64,000 nt of DNA from Dactylonectria macrodidyma (GCA_020744425.1 JAGMUV010000007.1:620001-684000), one strand, 5' to 3'; numbered from the stretch's first letter, positions 23,272 through 34,855 are shown. Numbers and translations: made by a program. The notes: generated from the letters alone by a model not told the origin.

Positions 23272-24776
23272 ATGAGCTTCGGCAATTCCTTTGTTGCGCT
23301 CACCTCAGAGCCGACGAGCGACTTTCAAATATCAGAGGCAGAGTCCGTTGAGGGCCCTCAACCAGCGGCGACTCGGTTTGCCTCTGTGCCTCGCTCCGTC
23401 GAACTCCCCTCAATCGAGTCCCTCGAAGCCAACCGGGCCGGGTCCATTCACTCGACCGATTCTAGCCCCGCCGTCCACCAACTACCAGATACGCAAACCG
23501 TACTCCTACTACATGGGGTGAGGCAGCAGTACGAGTTGACGAGCGGATATGTGCTGCCAGCTACACAACATGATCACGAGGTGTTGGTAAGGACGAACAC
23601 TATCGGGTTGAACCCGATTGACTGGAAATCTCCGTAAGTATAAGCTCGATGAGATTTTTTCAACTGATTTCTAATCAAGAAACCTTAGTGATTATGGTTT
23701 TGGTATCCCGGAGCTTCCATTCATCTCTGGACGTGAGGCCACAGGCACTGTCGTGAGAGCTACCAACGGCCCTTCAAGGATCCAGGTCAACGATAAGGTC
23801 AGTCACCGTCATCTCGAAATTCAACGTCATTTCTCAAACTCACAGTGACAAACAGGTTATTGTTATTTCCACCGATTACCGAGACCTGCGAAAGGCCACC
23901 TACCAGCAGTACGTGGTAGCAGCCGACTTCAACGTAGTGCGAATCCCCAAAGAGATTACGCTCAGCGAGGGAGCCACCCTCGGCGTCGCCTACGTTGCGG
24001 CGTCTCTATCATTAGGAATCTGCCTAGGCGTCGATTTCTCGGCGGTCCACGGCGGGCCCAATATTCTAGATCTAGTTCGAAGCGTCCCGGAGGAGTCAAT
24101 ACCCCGGGACATCAGGGGGGAGGTCCTGCAGGGCATCCTGCCGAGCGAGGGCGCCAAGGCAGGCGACTGGATCGCAATCTGGGGCGGATCATCTACATCT
24201 GCCGTCATCGCGGTGCAGCTGGCCCGTCTCGTCGGCCTCAAAGTCGCTCTAGTTGTCGACAACGCTAAGCACGGAGTGAGAATCTCTGAAAACCCTGTCC
24301 TGCGACCCGATCTACTCGTCGACAGCCACGACCCCGAGCGAGCCATCGCCATTCTCCGCGCCAACACCAACGGAAAGCTGCGGTTCGGCATCGACACGCG
24401 TGGCCGCGACACAGCCGAGCTTCTCCTGCGCGCTCTAGGACCCGAGACCAAGCGAGCGGTCCAGGTCAACTCTCCGCCCAGCACGCCTCCCACCGAGCCT
24501 ACCATCCCCGCCCACCTGGTAGGCATGAGCGGCCTGCCCAAGGGCGAACGACCGGGCGTCATCTTCCATACGATGCCCGTCAAGTTATACCATGAAGTGC
24601 CAGAGATTGGCGAGGCACTGTCCAGCTGGCTGGAACGGCTGTTGGCTACTCGAGCGATCGTCCCGCCACGAATTATCGACATCGAGGACGGCCTACACAA
24701 TGTTAATAAGGGTTTGGACCGTATGCGGAAGGGCGAGATCAGCGGAGGCAAGCTACTCGTTGAGCTAGGAGCATAA
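23272..24776 (+). CDS. Medium-chain dehydrogenase/reductase (zinc-type ADH-like)
   Basis: Predicted 463-aa NAD(P)H-dependent oxidoreductase of the MDR superfamily, resembling fungal trans-enoyl reductases and quinone-oxidoreductase-like proteins. Exons 23272-23633, 23689-23797, 23856-24776 with introns of 55 and 58 bp. After an unusual Ser/Glu-rich leader of about 75 residues comes the catalytic GroES-like fold (VLVRTNTIGLNPIDWKSP, PFISGREATGTV), then the nucleotide-binding domain (GDWIAIWGGSSTSAVIAVQLARLVG). The structural zinc cysteines are absent, so it is likely zinc-independent. The C-terminus (GLDRMRKGEISGGKLLVEL) is typical of the family. The long N-terminal extension could instead indicate a downstream start, but no internal Met precedes the fold. 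Confidence 0.88.
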
Positions 24777-25052
24777 TTCAGTTACGTCTCATGGCGAAAA
24801 TTAGAAATAAAAAGAAATTGTTCGTTCAATGTTCCATTTGAGAAGTGGTTCAAAAAGCATATTCTCTACTGAAAAGTTTTCAGATGACGAGCAATTCCAT
24901 CCATCTATGAGAAGTGGCCATCAAGGCTCACATTTCAGCCACTGATACTCCAAGACCAGACTAGATCGCATCTTTTTACCAATCAATCAGATCGCCAAAG
25001 ATATCAGAACCATATTTGAAATCACTATCAGCTTCAACTCCAATTCTTTCTC

Positions 25053-25574
25053 TTAACGACCCTGAGATTTGACCACAGATACTTCCGGCTCGTCCCTGAT
25101 CTCCCAACATCCTGCTGCCCCCGAACACTGCGCACACCACAAGTTCCCAAGATCCAGCAAGTCCACCGCATCGCCATATTGGTTCTTTACATAGTGCGGC
25201 AGGTCAAATATAATGTCGCATGTATCACACCACGCAGCCAACGTCTCGTCCGAAACGGCATAACACGACACGCACCATCCAGGTCCAAGGTGCATTGTAC
25301 GCTTCTCGCACCTGTGGCAGTCATCGAGGTACGAATCATAGACGCCCTCCCTCGCCCTGTTTCGGGCGTACCGTTGCCCCTTGCATCGGAAGCAGACGTC
25401 ATTGGATCCTTTAATGAGTTTTTGGCAACTTTTGCATGGCTTCGTCGGAGGGGTTAAGCCCGGCGCGAGGCGTCCTCGCAGAAAGCACTGCCGGATGAAT
25501 CTTTCGTTGCCATTAGAGCCAAGTCTGGTGAAAACGGTATTTCTTGATATGTTTGACATCGCGGTGTCGGTCAT
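25053..25574 (-). CDS. Hypothetical protein with six CxxC pairs
   Basis: Single-exon 173-aa protein; no family recognised. Six Cys-x2-Cys pairs occur at about residues 47/50 (CKSC), 61/64 (CFRC), 86/89 (CHRC), 100/103 (CVSC), 115/118 (CDTC) and 147/150 (CAQC), spaced so that consecutive pairs could form three treble-clef or zinc-ribbon sites. No signal peptide or membrane segment is visible. The regular pairing argues that the frame is real despite the lack of homologs known to me. An alternative start at Met6 is possible. A role in nucleic-acid or protein binding would fit, but is not shown. It stands alone with its upstream side facing the Rab pseudogene. Confidence 0.65.
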   Translation of the reverse strand: MTDTAMSNISRNTVFTRLGSNGNERFIRQCFLRGRLAPGLTPPTKPCKSCQKLIKGSNDVCFRCKGQRYARNRAREGVYDSYLDDCHRCEKRTMHLGPGWCVSCYAVSDETLAAWCDTCDIIFDLPHYVKNQYGDAVDLLDLGNLWCAQCSGAAGCWEIRDEPEVSVVKSQGR

Positions 25575-26324
25575 AGCTGCGGAAAGTATCTATCTCGCGT
25601 TGAAGAAGTAGACCACGAGTGTTTTGGGTTTTCTTTCCAGTTATTTGAATGTCGGAACACGGTTGAGAAGAATAGAAAAGACGTAGGGAGAGGTGATTCT
25701 GCAAATATTCGCCTTATCTAGAGCAGTTGCTGCTGGTATTTTGATGCATGAAAGGGGATTCTAGGAAGCGGCATTTAAGCCACGATCTGGTCTCTTTGTA
25801 GGCGCTACCAACTTCATTAACCCATTTCTTTGTTTCCATCATCGCGCCGGTTTTCCCTTCTGCCTCAACTACTGGTTAGAATCTCCCTCCAGCTATCTCA
25901 TGACCACAAAGCATTGCCCTTGAATCACAGGCCAGCAACGACAACCCCCGAGCATGGATACCACCGGTACAGTAGAAGCGCCAGTCCCACCAGTCCTTCA
26001 AGCAATGACCTGCCCAGGCCTACAACATCATGCAACACTCGATGCCGAAATCTTTGCGGCCCAAATTCCTCAGATTCTTTCTGTTGTTGCTAGAAAAGTG
26101 TTTCAATTCAAAAAACCTAATGAAAGTCTATTCGTCCTTCTCTCTTATCCAATCTCGCGCCTCTAGAACACCGACTGTCGCTGCTATCGTTCCCATTATG
26201 AAGTCGCCCGTTCTAAATAAAGAGACCGGCCGCCTCGCTTGGGTCACCGTTAACAAGGTCTTAGTGCCATTGTCGGAAGTTACAAATTCCCTACCCTAGA
26301 GCCCCTTTTGACCAATCAACCTAA
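25575..26324. other. Intergenic, no gene seen
   Basis: 750 bp before the Rab remnant. Short frames near 25954-26300 do not match the missing N-terminal part of a Rab protein and show no other recognisable feature. Confidence 0.45.
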
Positions 26325-26997
26325 CACAGAATTTACTTTTCTCCCCTAAGCCAAGGACTTACTACAAGTTCTGGACTATCCCACAGCTTTTTGGGGCCCA
26401 AGGTTCCTCCAGCAGCTAAGATCATCAAGACTAAATATAGGATGCTGCTGGCCAGGATTGATGTCGAGCCATGACGGCCATCTACTACTGTGGTGTCGTA
26501 GACGCGCTCTTCAACTAGGATATCAGCAAACGCAAGACGTTTTAAAACGCTAATAAGTGGTTTAAAGAATTGCGAGGCCTGGCCGAACCTGATGTTGTCG
26601 TCATGCTGGTGGGCAATAAAACCGATCTAGATTATCTGAGGGCAGTATCTACGGAGGAAGCCCAGAACCTCTCCAGTAAGTCTGTTCACTCCCTTCTTTA
26701 TGAGAGAGCCCTACATAACTATCTAATATCTCAGCTCGCAACAAAACGCTCTTTATTTAAACTTCAACTCTCAATACGTCTAACGTAGAACTGGCACTCC
26801 AGACTTTACTAGCCGGTGAGTGTTGCCTCAACGGCTACGGCGTCGCGAGTCTAATCTTCTGAACAGAACTTTACCATGGTGTATCTAGAAAAGCCGCTGA
26901 GAATGATATCCTTGGTCAAATTGTTATTATTGTAGGAAATACGCTCCCACTAGGTGATTCGTATGAAAAGGCTTGCAAGAGCGAGAAGTATTGCTAG
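26325..26997 (+). pseudogene. Rab11/Ypt31-type GTPase pseudogene
   Basis: Broken copy of a Rab11-family small GTPase. Recognisable pieces in order, across frame changes and stops: a NEFT-like segment at about 26325, the IIKTK strand and a degenerate WDTAGQ region near 26420-26460, YYCGVVDALFN and DISKRKTF near 26480-26540, then the long clean stretch KELRGLAEPDVVVMLVGNKTDL (26565-26627, containing the NKxD guanine-specificity motif). Two introns are still visible (about 26674-26732 and 26816-26869), so it is not a processed copy. After the second, ELYHGVSRKAAEND leads to a C-terminus KYC in place of the usual double-cysteine prenylation site. The P-loop exon is missing and there are several stops. 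Confidence 0.82.
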
Positions 26998-29900
26998 ATT
27001 GGAAGGGGAAAAGCACTGCACAAAGGTAGAAGATGTGTGGTGTGCACAATATTTTCTTTCACTCGCTTGAGCGCCAGCCTGTCCAAGGCGACGATAAACG
27101 GTGCCATGTTACAGACCACAAGGCAAGTGCCAACATAAATAACTACTTTAGTACCAGTACCTCAATTAGCATGTGAAGACAGGCGGCTTTGAAGTACTGT
27201 ACGGAGTACTAAGAGCTTGGATCCCTTGTGGAATCACCACCATGAATGTATCCCAAGCACGCCCACCAGACCAAATCTCTTTGAGTACGCAAATGCTGGC
27301 GGGGCTGCTTGGGACAAATCGGATCTGAACCAGTACGCATCTCAGTTAACAGATACCTCAGGAGTGGCTGAGCTGGTCATAGACAATGTAGTATCCGCCA
27401 AACCCGGGGATGTCTCGAGCAGCCCCACCAGCATTTGCGCACTCAAAGAGATAAAAAGAAATTCTGCCGCTGGCCCCAGGCGGTGAAACTTTGTGTGGAA
27501 TACTTGTTGCCTGTACGGAGTACTCGGCACAATAGAAGAGACGCTCTGCTCAATGGGCCTGGATATTTGGGCATGTCAGCTTGGTACCTATTTTGTCAAG
27601 TTGTACAGTAAAGGGTGCGGCACCTCCGCTAGAATGGGTCGGTGAGACCCATCAACGAATTGGTGTTCCGGGAGGATGGGTAAGAAACGGAATGGCTGGG
27701 CTAGGCTGCTCCGGTTTCCCTCTACCGACATGATCAACCACTAACTCATTACAGCGCCCGAAGCTTCTTGGCTTCCAACTAACCAACTGCTTCATATTGT
27801 CGCTTGAGAAGAGGCGCAGGCAAGGGTCGATACCTAGTAGCGTCAAAGAGATGGAATTCCTCCCCCCCACTCCCAGACAATCGGGTGCCTAATAAGGTTG
27901 CAGCTCAAAGGTACTCCGTACGTCGCGTCGCGAGACACCAGGCAGATGGCCAAAGCGTGTGAGAGAACACAACCCAAGGTCCTTAGCTGCGTGGGAGGAT
28001 GGTTTGCTTTTGCCAAGTACCTTCCATGTGTCGTGTTTTTCTTCACCTGCCCGGCACTTATCGTGCCCGGATACGAACATCCATCAGCAGAGATAAGGAT
28101 ATTTCCACGTGGGGCGGTTTGTGTTGAGAGACCATCTACTTATCCCTTTGACTATATATGGCAACACTTAACGCATGTGCCCCACGGGAATCCAGGAGAT
28201 CAGTGGTACGCTGATTCGCTTCAAAACGCTATGTGGCTGTATGAAGGGCCATGTACTTTGATGCAGTTCATTTCGAGCCATGACTTCGGGTACCACATAA
28301 AATAGGTGAGATCTCATGTACCTCGCCTTTCTTTTTCTTTGGTCAGAATCCCTGCTACTAGCGTAAGCGTTACCTTATTAGCACCGTCAAAAGGCTCCAC
28401 CCTAGTAACGGTCAGCTCCCATCTCTCAGAGCGCCGCAAAGACTCTAGACCGCCGGGGTTGTTTGCAGGGGTCAGCAAGTGTGTACAATGACTTCTGCGG
28501 AAACAGGAATACATGAAGAAAACTAGGTAAATCCTAAGAAGAGTGGGTATAAATACTTGATAGTCATTCAATGGAAGAGATGTGACCGTTTGCTCGCTCC
28601 CTCCCGTCGGCATGCCCGCCCGCTGTCGGAACTTCTCATGAAGCGTCAACGTAAGCCCCAGGTAACCGGCTGCACGTCTCTCAGCGATGGAAAATAGCCA
28701 ATGACAACCTACATGAGCATCCCAGCCGCCAGAACCTCTCTCAAAGCCATACGCCAATTATGAGAGGAGCGCCATGGGTAAGAAGCGCGGATAAGTCGGT
28801 GATTTTGACCGCAGGGTTCAGCAAGCCCCAGTCAGTCAAATGCGATATTGTCCTTGCGGTCTGTTGATTCTGGGCCTCCCTCCACACCACCTTCACGATT
28901 TACGATAACATGGGGCATGGATGGAACCCATCTCCCTTGGGTCGGTAGCCAATCAAGCAATCGTTTCCATGCGCCCCACTGGAGCTCGAAGTGGTGGCTC
29001 ATTTGCAGTGTTGTGATAGGCAGTGTTGTGAAATGACAAACATAAATGCCCTGGTCGCCAATGCTCTTGAGAGCCCACCTTTGCCGACCGGATGACGACA
29101 TTGTCAAGGGTTTACAAGAATCAGACCTAACAATATTTACGCCCTCACAAAGTCAATCGAAGACACAAATCTCTCAGGCGAGGAGAGTACTCATGGAATG
29201 TTCGATGCCACTGGCGTTCTGCAATCTCTTCACCATCAAGCCCTGTATTTTTTTTGGTTTTTGTTTTTGTTTTGGAGGAGGGGTGCCCGACCGTTCTTCA
29301 CGAAAGCGACGGCATGGTGACGGGAAACCTGGAGAGACTCCCAAGTCAGTTCATGCATCCCAAGAGCCAACGTGGCGCTGCTGGCCCGCATGTAGATAGA
29401 GAAGGGGTCTAGCAGTCTGCAATGCAGGTTGCCGCATTGTGGCTTGTTTTTCGCCTCCTTCAAAGGAAAATTGGTCATGTTTCGGTTTGCGCAAGGCTTT
29501 TTCTGCATGAGGTATACCAGCATCGTAGCCCACCCCCGTCTCATCCATCCCGGCGGTCTGTCGATAGCTGGCACAGAATGAAAGAAAAGTCCATCCTCAT
29601 TGAGCTAGTTAAACGTAGTTTGTCTCAGGTGTTTCCGTACTAAACATGGCTGGCATGGATGGCTGCGCCTAGCTCCAACCAAGCCCACAGGGCTCAACAT
29701 GAGTATTCTGGAAACCAAGAAGAATCTGATAGCTCACACACGGTGCCATGGATCGTCAACGACATTTTAGGCATAAAACGTCGTGGAAAATTCTCCCTCA
29801 GGTCTTTACCCGTCCTTGTCTCTTCACATCAGTCTTCGTTCAACCTGCGCAATCTCGCTCTTCAGTCCACCAACCGTACTACCTATCACTTGCCTATTCA

Positions 29901-30030
29901 ACCAACGAAACCGCCACTAGCCACTTATCTATTTATCTCTTGATATCTCTACACCAACGCTCGGCTAAGTTTGTGCCCGTCTTTCATTGCTTTCTTTAGT
30001 TTTTCGACTAACTTACGACATGGAAGCGCA
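26998..30030. other. Long gene-poor interval
   Basis: 3 kb with only overlapping short frames on both strands (up to 147 codons), none with conserved features, plausible splicing or codon bias. Three copies of the 11-mer GTACGGAGTAC or its complement lie at 27199, 27513 and 27911. The last 350 bp is probably the leader region of the small gene that follows. Confidence 0.5.
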
Positions 30031-30493
30031 ATGGACGGAGTAAGCCTCGTAAGCCTTGCAAAACTAGCCGAAACCGCACATAGCCAAGTACTTCATCTGT
30101 CCAATGAGCTTCGATCTGGACTAGAGCGCATTGAAAGCGCGAATAATACAGCCATTTTCATCACAAATAACTATGAGAACGCCCAAGCCACGTTCAAATC
30201 GCTTAGATATTGGCTGGCCAAGGCCGATGCAGAAGCCCAAAATGCTCACACTCTCTGCACTGAGATTGCCAAAATTTTCTCCCAAAAAGCCGATGCTGAT
30301 AAGCCGGCATCTTTGAAGAAGCTTGAAGAGTTGGTCGATGAGACTGCGGAAGCAGTGAAGGAGGCCAAAGAGCTGGGCAGTAAGGTGGTGTCAGCCTGTA
30401 AGACTTTGAAAGAAATATCTGATGCTAGTGAGTTCCCTTCCCAGTATTTATTTAGTTGATACAAATCTAATCATTTCAGGCAAGGAGGAGTAG
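30031..30493 (+). CDS. Small helical hypothetical protein
   Basis: Predicted 136-aa protein in two exons, 30031-30427 and 30480-30493; the second exon contributes only the last few codons (ending SKEE). The intron has GTGAGT, a CTAAT branch point and CAG. The sequence is rich in Ala, Glu, Lys and Leu with heptad-like spacing (LAKLAETAHSQVLHLSNEL, LEELVDETAEAVKEAKELGSKVV), suggesting an all-helical or coiled-coil fold. No signal peptide or family recognised. The Met at 30031 is chosen because upstream codons in that frame look like leader DNA. It resembles the short helical domains found at the N-terminus of fungal NLR-like and STAND-associated proteins, but this is only a pattern impression. 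Confidence 0.6.
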
Positions 30494-31039
30494 GTTTCGT
30501 TGGAGGAATCCGGTGCCCAACTCCGAGCGACATGCCGGAACAGCTAGGCACACACACTACTGCAACATGCAACATGTTGCGAGTATCGTTTGGAATATCG
30601 CTATTTCCTAGGATGGGGTTGAGGGTTTCTACATATTAAAATTGGGACTTTTGTCGGCTTTGAGTTGTAGCATGCTTCATACAAACACCTACTTGGGCAC
30701 TCCACTAAGATAGCTTTCCACTGAAAATTCACCAATTTTCGCCTTGTACCAGATCTCCTTCATGTTAATTCCACTCTATCTATGTCACTCACTATCATAC
30801 CTAACCATTACATCCAACCACCATACCCAATCCTCTATCTACTAATTCTCTGCAAGATTTCCCATCTCCGAACTCATTTATTCCATCTTCAGCTTATTGT
30901 TGCCACAGATACCCTGGCTTTCCCAAGTTTTGACTAATGAGTAAGATGAAGAACACCATTCTCACTCTATAGCTATCCTAGCGCATCTACGTTACCCTTT
31001 GGTGGAGCTGGTGGATCGTTCAAACTACACAACAGATTT
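30494..31039. other. Intergenic, no gene seen
   Basis: 550 bp between convergent genes; pyrimidine-rich ATCC/TACC-type stretches around 30770-30850, no coding signal. Confidence 0.5.
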
Positions 31040-31549
31040 TCACTGCAGTATCTCATGTTGAGGAGTCACATCCCGATATTTCCCTAGCCCGAATCGTGCT
31101 TCCCTTGCGGTACCAACGAAATTGAGGTCAGAACTACAAGAGTTCATAATGCAATACATCAACGCATCCCACTCATCTTCAGAAACACGATTCTGCAGTG
31201 GATCATCGTAATTCCGCATCCATATGAATTCCAGAAGGCGCCTCTTTCTCTTCATCATCTTATCAAGATCTGCGGCTACTTTCTCAGGAAGCACGTACTG
31301 CCTATATATCTCCGGAGGCTTGTCCAACGGCTCGTCAGAAGGTTGAGAGGTACGGGGTTGCTCAGCTTCTTCACCTGTCGTCTGCGGGAGACCCTGCTCG
31401 TCGGAAGATTGAGAGACACGCGGCTGCTCAACTTGGTCACCCGTCGTCTGCGGGAGATCTTGCTCTTGTTCATTTTCGAGAGGCGATCCATTGGGGTTGG
31501 GGGTTGAGTGGAGCTGGGAGTCGGACAGATCTTTCCCCTGAGTAGGCAT
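31040..31549 (-). CDS. Hypothetical protein with tandem 22-aa repeat
   Basis: Predicted 169-aa single-exon protein, family unknown. The Met at 31549 is preferred; the frame stays open to 31696, but that part reads as leader DNA. Residues about 30-73 hold two copies of a 22-residue unit of the form LPQTTG-x3-EQPR-x-SQ-x-SDE, encoded by an exact 66-bp tandem duplication frame (31331-31396 and 31397-31462) that has since diverged. The rest has a charged helical segment (KVAADLDKMMKRKRRLLEFIWMRNYDD) and a C-terminal part with no recognised motif. Probably disordered at the N-terminus. Conserved use of the frame in both repeat copies supports coding. Confidence 0.6.
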   Translation of the reverse strand: MPTQGKDLSDSQLHSTPNPNGSPLENEQEQDLPQTTGDQVEQPRVSQSSDEQGLPQTTGEEAEQPRTSQPSDEPLDKPPEIYRQYVLPEKVAADLDKMMKRKRRLLEFIWMRNYDDPLQNRVSEDEWDALMYCIMNSCSSDLNFVGTAREARFGLGKYRDVTPQHEILQ

Positions 31550-32467
31550 TTTGAAACGTGTTGGTGGAAGAGATATATTAGAAAATGGAAATATTGGTTG
31601 AAAGTCCTGGTTTGGTTGGCAATTTCCGATTGCTAGTTGTAGATGTTGATGTTTATTCGCATCGAAACGGGAAATAGATAGATATTTATACTTCAATATT
31701 TTTAGGCCCGGGGTGGGGAGATATGACGATCAAGAGGTTGTTCCATTGTTACTCTTTGTTTAGGTATCCTGTGGCTGTTTGCTGCACACCACTGATGGTT
31801 GTTCCATGCACTCATGACATGTGTAGTGTACTGCTGGGTGTGGTTGGACGTTCAGCCACCACATCGCATAGCATCAGGACGAATCATTCTTCACTAGCAG
31901 GTTCGAATCATCCATAACGCTGAACGATAGAGAACGTTCAGATGAGCATCACTTCATGTGGAGGAATGTGTGAGGACCAAATTTCTTGGCGCCGTTTACA
32001 GACAAAGAGCCTCATCAATGATCAAGGAGACGAGAGTGGAAGAGATTGCTTTGTCCCCTCGTTTCGTTCCCTTGACCGCTGATTTTACAGTCATAAATTG
32101 ACACTCATACCTTCTCCGGTCGGCTTTGTTGCAATTAACAAGATGCAACAATTTATTTTTAGTCGCTGACAATGACGACGTCAAGAAGTTCAGTTGTCCT
32201 GACTTCTCGAATTATTGTAAAAGTACAAATTATTGATCAGAGTTTTTTGCAGTTAGATGCTTGGAAGGCAAAGCCGCTGAAAGAAGAAAGACTATTTTCG
32301 ATTGGATTTCTCAGAAGACAAAGCCAGATCTGATTTCGCCGGTCGTTTGTCGTTCCGTTAGTCGTTCTATCACCCATCCACATTGCAACATCAAGGTTCA
32401 TTTACACGTCCCAAATACAAACACCCGCCCTTCCGTGTAATCAGGTTTTTTTTTTGCCATCTCCGAC
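31550..32467. other. Intergenic, no gene seen
   Basis: 900 bp between the two minus-strand genes. Short frames only. Contains the upstream region of the repeat-containing gene. Confidence 0.5.
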
Positions 32468-34154
32468 TCAGAGTGTGGGCCCTTCCCACTGCTCCCGGCG
32501 CATGCGCACATACCAGGATTGCTTGTGTGGGAAGGAAATCTGCTTCTCTCGAGAAAATCCCGAAGCCTCGAGACGTTGTAAAAACCTGTAGTTTTTAGCA
32601 TATATCATGATAGGTCCAGGTAATAGAATAGCTTGCCTACCTCGCGTTGTCCACCCTTGGCTCTAGGCATATGTTCATGGTGCGGTAATCCGACGTCAAG
32701 CACCAATGCACAAGACCTGACAACCAGATAGGAACCCGGCCTCTTGCCCATTCTTCCCCGATCAAAACATGAAGGCCTCTATCCCACTCCCCAGCTTCAC
32801 TACCAAGATGACGGCCTAGAATGTCCTCCTTGACCCAATAGACTTCAAAATAGCCAAACGGCACGCCATCCCATTGTCCAATGACTGGGAATGAATGCGG
32901 CTGGTTCAACGAGTTGGTGAGGAAGTCCGAGTCGTAGTTGCCCCAGAAAGCATTCACTCGCGGCTTTGCCATCCACGACTTCAGGAGAGAGGTATCGCTA
33001 AGCGCGGTCAAATGAGCGTGGTCCGGAGGGCTCATTCCAGCTGGGCCGTAGTACGGCACTGGGTTCGGAGAGGACGAAGCAACTCGGAACGATAGATACT
33101 GCCCAACACTTGGTACGAACCGAGTGTAGAAGACTTCTCCCATCCTTGGGGGCTTTGGCCGAAGGGGGTGGCGGATGTTGTTACTGAAGATGTACTGGAG
33201 CGGTGGAGGTGGGTAGTAGGTTGGAAGGTGCGAGCTCGAGAAAAAGGGTCCGATGGGGAAACTAGGTACCGTCACCATCGTGGTTGGAATTGGCCCACCC
33301 GGGAGGTCACTATCCAGGCGTCCAAACGACGAGTGGGGAGAGTGATGATAGAAAGGGCTCTGAACGGACTCGCCTCGGATGGGTGAACCAGGGCGGCTCC
33401 CAGTGGGTGATCCAGGGAACGAGCTCATGTTCTTGTTTGGCTGCAGTGAGAAGAGGAACAGCCGCCCCGGGAGCTGCCAGAACATGCGGCGTGACACAAA
33501 CATCTGGGCCCAGCCATCACCGTTGTCGTCGACGCTCGTGCCGACAGCGGTGTCGGCCGAGGCGATGAGTCCCATCCGCTCCAGCTTGGGGATCAAGTTG
33601 CGGCCCCGCAGGACGCCGTCGCGCTTGATGTTGATCTTCCACTCCCCGCGCGGCTTAGCCCCGAGAGGGGTGGTCTTTGCGGCGGCGGCGGAGACTTGCG
33701 GAGCCGGCTCGGGCTGGTGGAAGTACCAGTAGAGAGTGATCCACAGCATCATGGCGATCTGCCGGGTGGGGCTGACGGCCGGCTTGAACTCGGAGCTCGA
33801 GGGGTTCGCAATCGACGAGATGAAGAGGTTGTCACCCTGCAGCGTGGGCTTGGAGTACGAGTGAATGTGCCGCTTGACGCGAGCGGCGGCCGCGGTATCC
33901 CCGTCCAGAAAGACTCCATGGCCGTTCTCCGCGCCGTGCCTGTCCGTGTCCGTATCCCTATCGTCGTCGTCGTCATCGTCGCCGTAGTCGGCCTCGTCTG
34001 ACTCGTCGGACTCGGTGTTGAGGACGACGGTCCACCCGATGGGGAAGGCGTTGCGGTGGGTGTTGAGCTCGTGGCTCTTGAAGCCGAGCCCTGCGAAGAC
34101 AGGCGTGACGGTAAATTTCTGGCCGTCCGGCAGGTGTATGACTTGGGGTGGCAT
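32468..34154 (-). CDS. Siderophore-type N-acyltransferase (GNAT, AlcB/IucB-like)
   Basis: Predicted 543-aa acyl-CoA N-acyltransferase of the fungal SidF/SidL group, which acylate N5-hydroxyornithine during hydroxamate siderophore assembly. Two exons: 34154-32641 and 32585-32468, with a 55-bp phase-2 intron. The C-terminal GNAT domain is clear: FPVIGQWDGVPFGYFEVYWVKEDI, DRGLHVLIGEEWARG, and, restored by the last exon, FLQRLEASGFSREKQISFPHKQS. The N-terminal domain opens with a short VIHLPDGQKF strand and is interrupted by an acidic low-complexity loop (DYGDDDDDDDRDTDTD) and Pro/Ser-rich linkers. No other siderophore gene is nearby, and which of SidF or SidL it corresponds to cannot be told. 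A GATA-type iron repressor site was not found. Confidence 0.82.
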
Positions 34155-34855
34155 CTCGTCGATTGCGGTTACGGCCGTTGATGGTGTGGGGGAATTGGCC
34201 TCGGACCTCCAGCTTTTAAGCAGCTAGTGCGGGATGATATGAGGGCTCGTGAGGGGTTCAAGCTTCTGGAACACACCCAGAACAGTTCCAGAAGACTGCC
34301 GCTTGCAGATATCTGCTGACCTCGCTGGAAGCGATCGTGACAAACGCATGGGCCATGGTTGGACGTTGGGCTGATGGTGGAGTGCGAGATGGCGTCGTTT
34401 GTAGTGGTGGTTGTTGGCTGAGGTGTGTGGGGTGAGGTGGGATGAACATGTTTAGGTGTGGATGGGAAGACGGAATGTTGCGAGGAATGGGCACTATGCG
34501 CACTGTACTTGCCCACCAGAGCGCGCACTGCAAAGCCGTGCAAATACTACACATTTAGCAAGCTTGTACGTCATCCAAGACATCACCCCATGCTTTTCAG
34601 TCCCATCCAGCGCTAACAATCACCAGACTTTGACGCAAAACTGATGCCGCATCGAGTGAATCTTGCAGATTAATTCTCATCTTTCAGCGTCTTTGCCTTG
34701 AACACGTGCCATTCAGACACATGTTTTTCGCCAACTGCCGGGATCGCGCGGGCTGCTCTCCGTCTTGTCGACCCACAGGCGGGAATGCCGATGTCCCAGA
34801 TCCAACACAGCAAGTATGGAACACGTTATCAAAATCGGCTATTCCGACTAGCCAC
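34155..34855. other. Intergenic, no gene seen
   Basis: 700 bp between two head-to-tail minus-strand genes: upstream region of the acyltransferase and 3' end of the uniporter gene. No further coding signal. Confidence 0.5.

Noticed and set aside
27898..28305. 135-codon plus-strand open frame
   Set aside because: Atypical composition, no domain, and no splice extension; probably chance.
28314..28757. 147-codon minus-strand open frame
   Set aside because: No conserved features, no good start context, and overlapped by equally long frames on the other strand.
31850..31915. GGTTCGAATC-like T-arm suggesting a tRNA
   Set aside because: No matching stem, acceptor or anticodon arm could be folded around it.
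32398..32601. Separate 67-codon minus-strand gene downstream of the acyltransferase
   Set aside because: It is in a different frame from the last exon of the acyltransferase, which fully explains the conserved sequence there.
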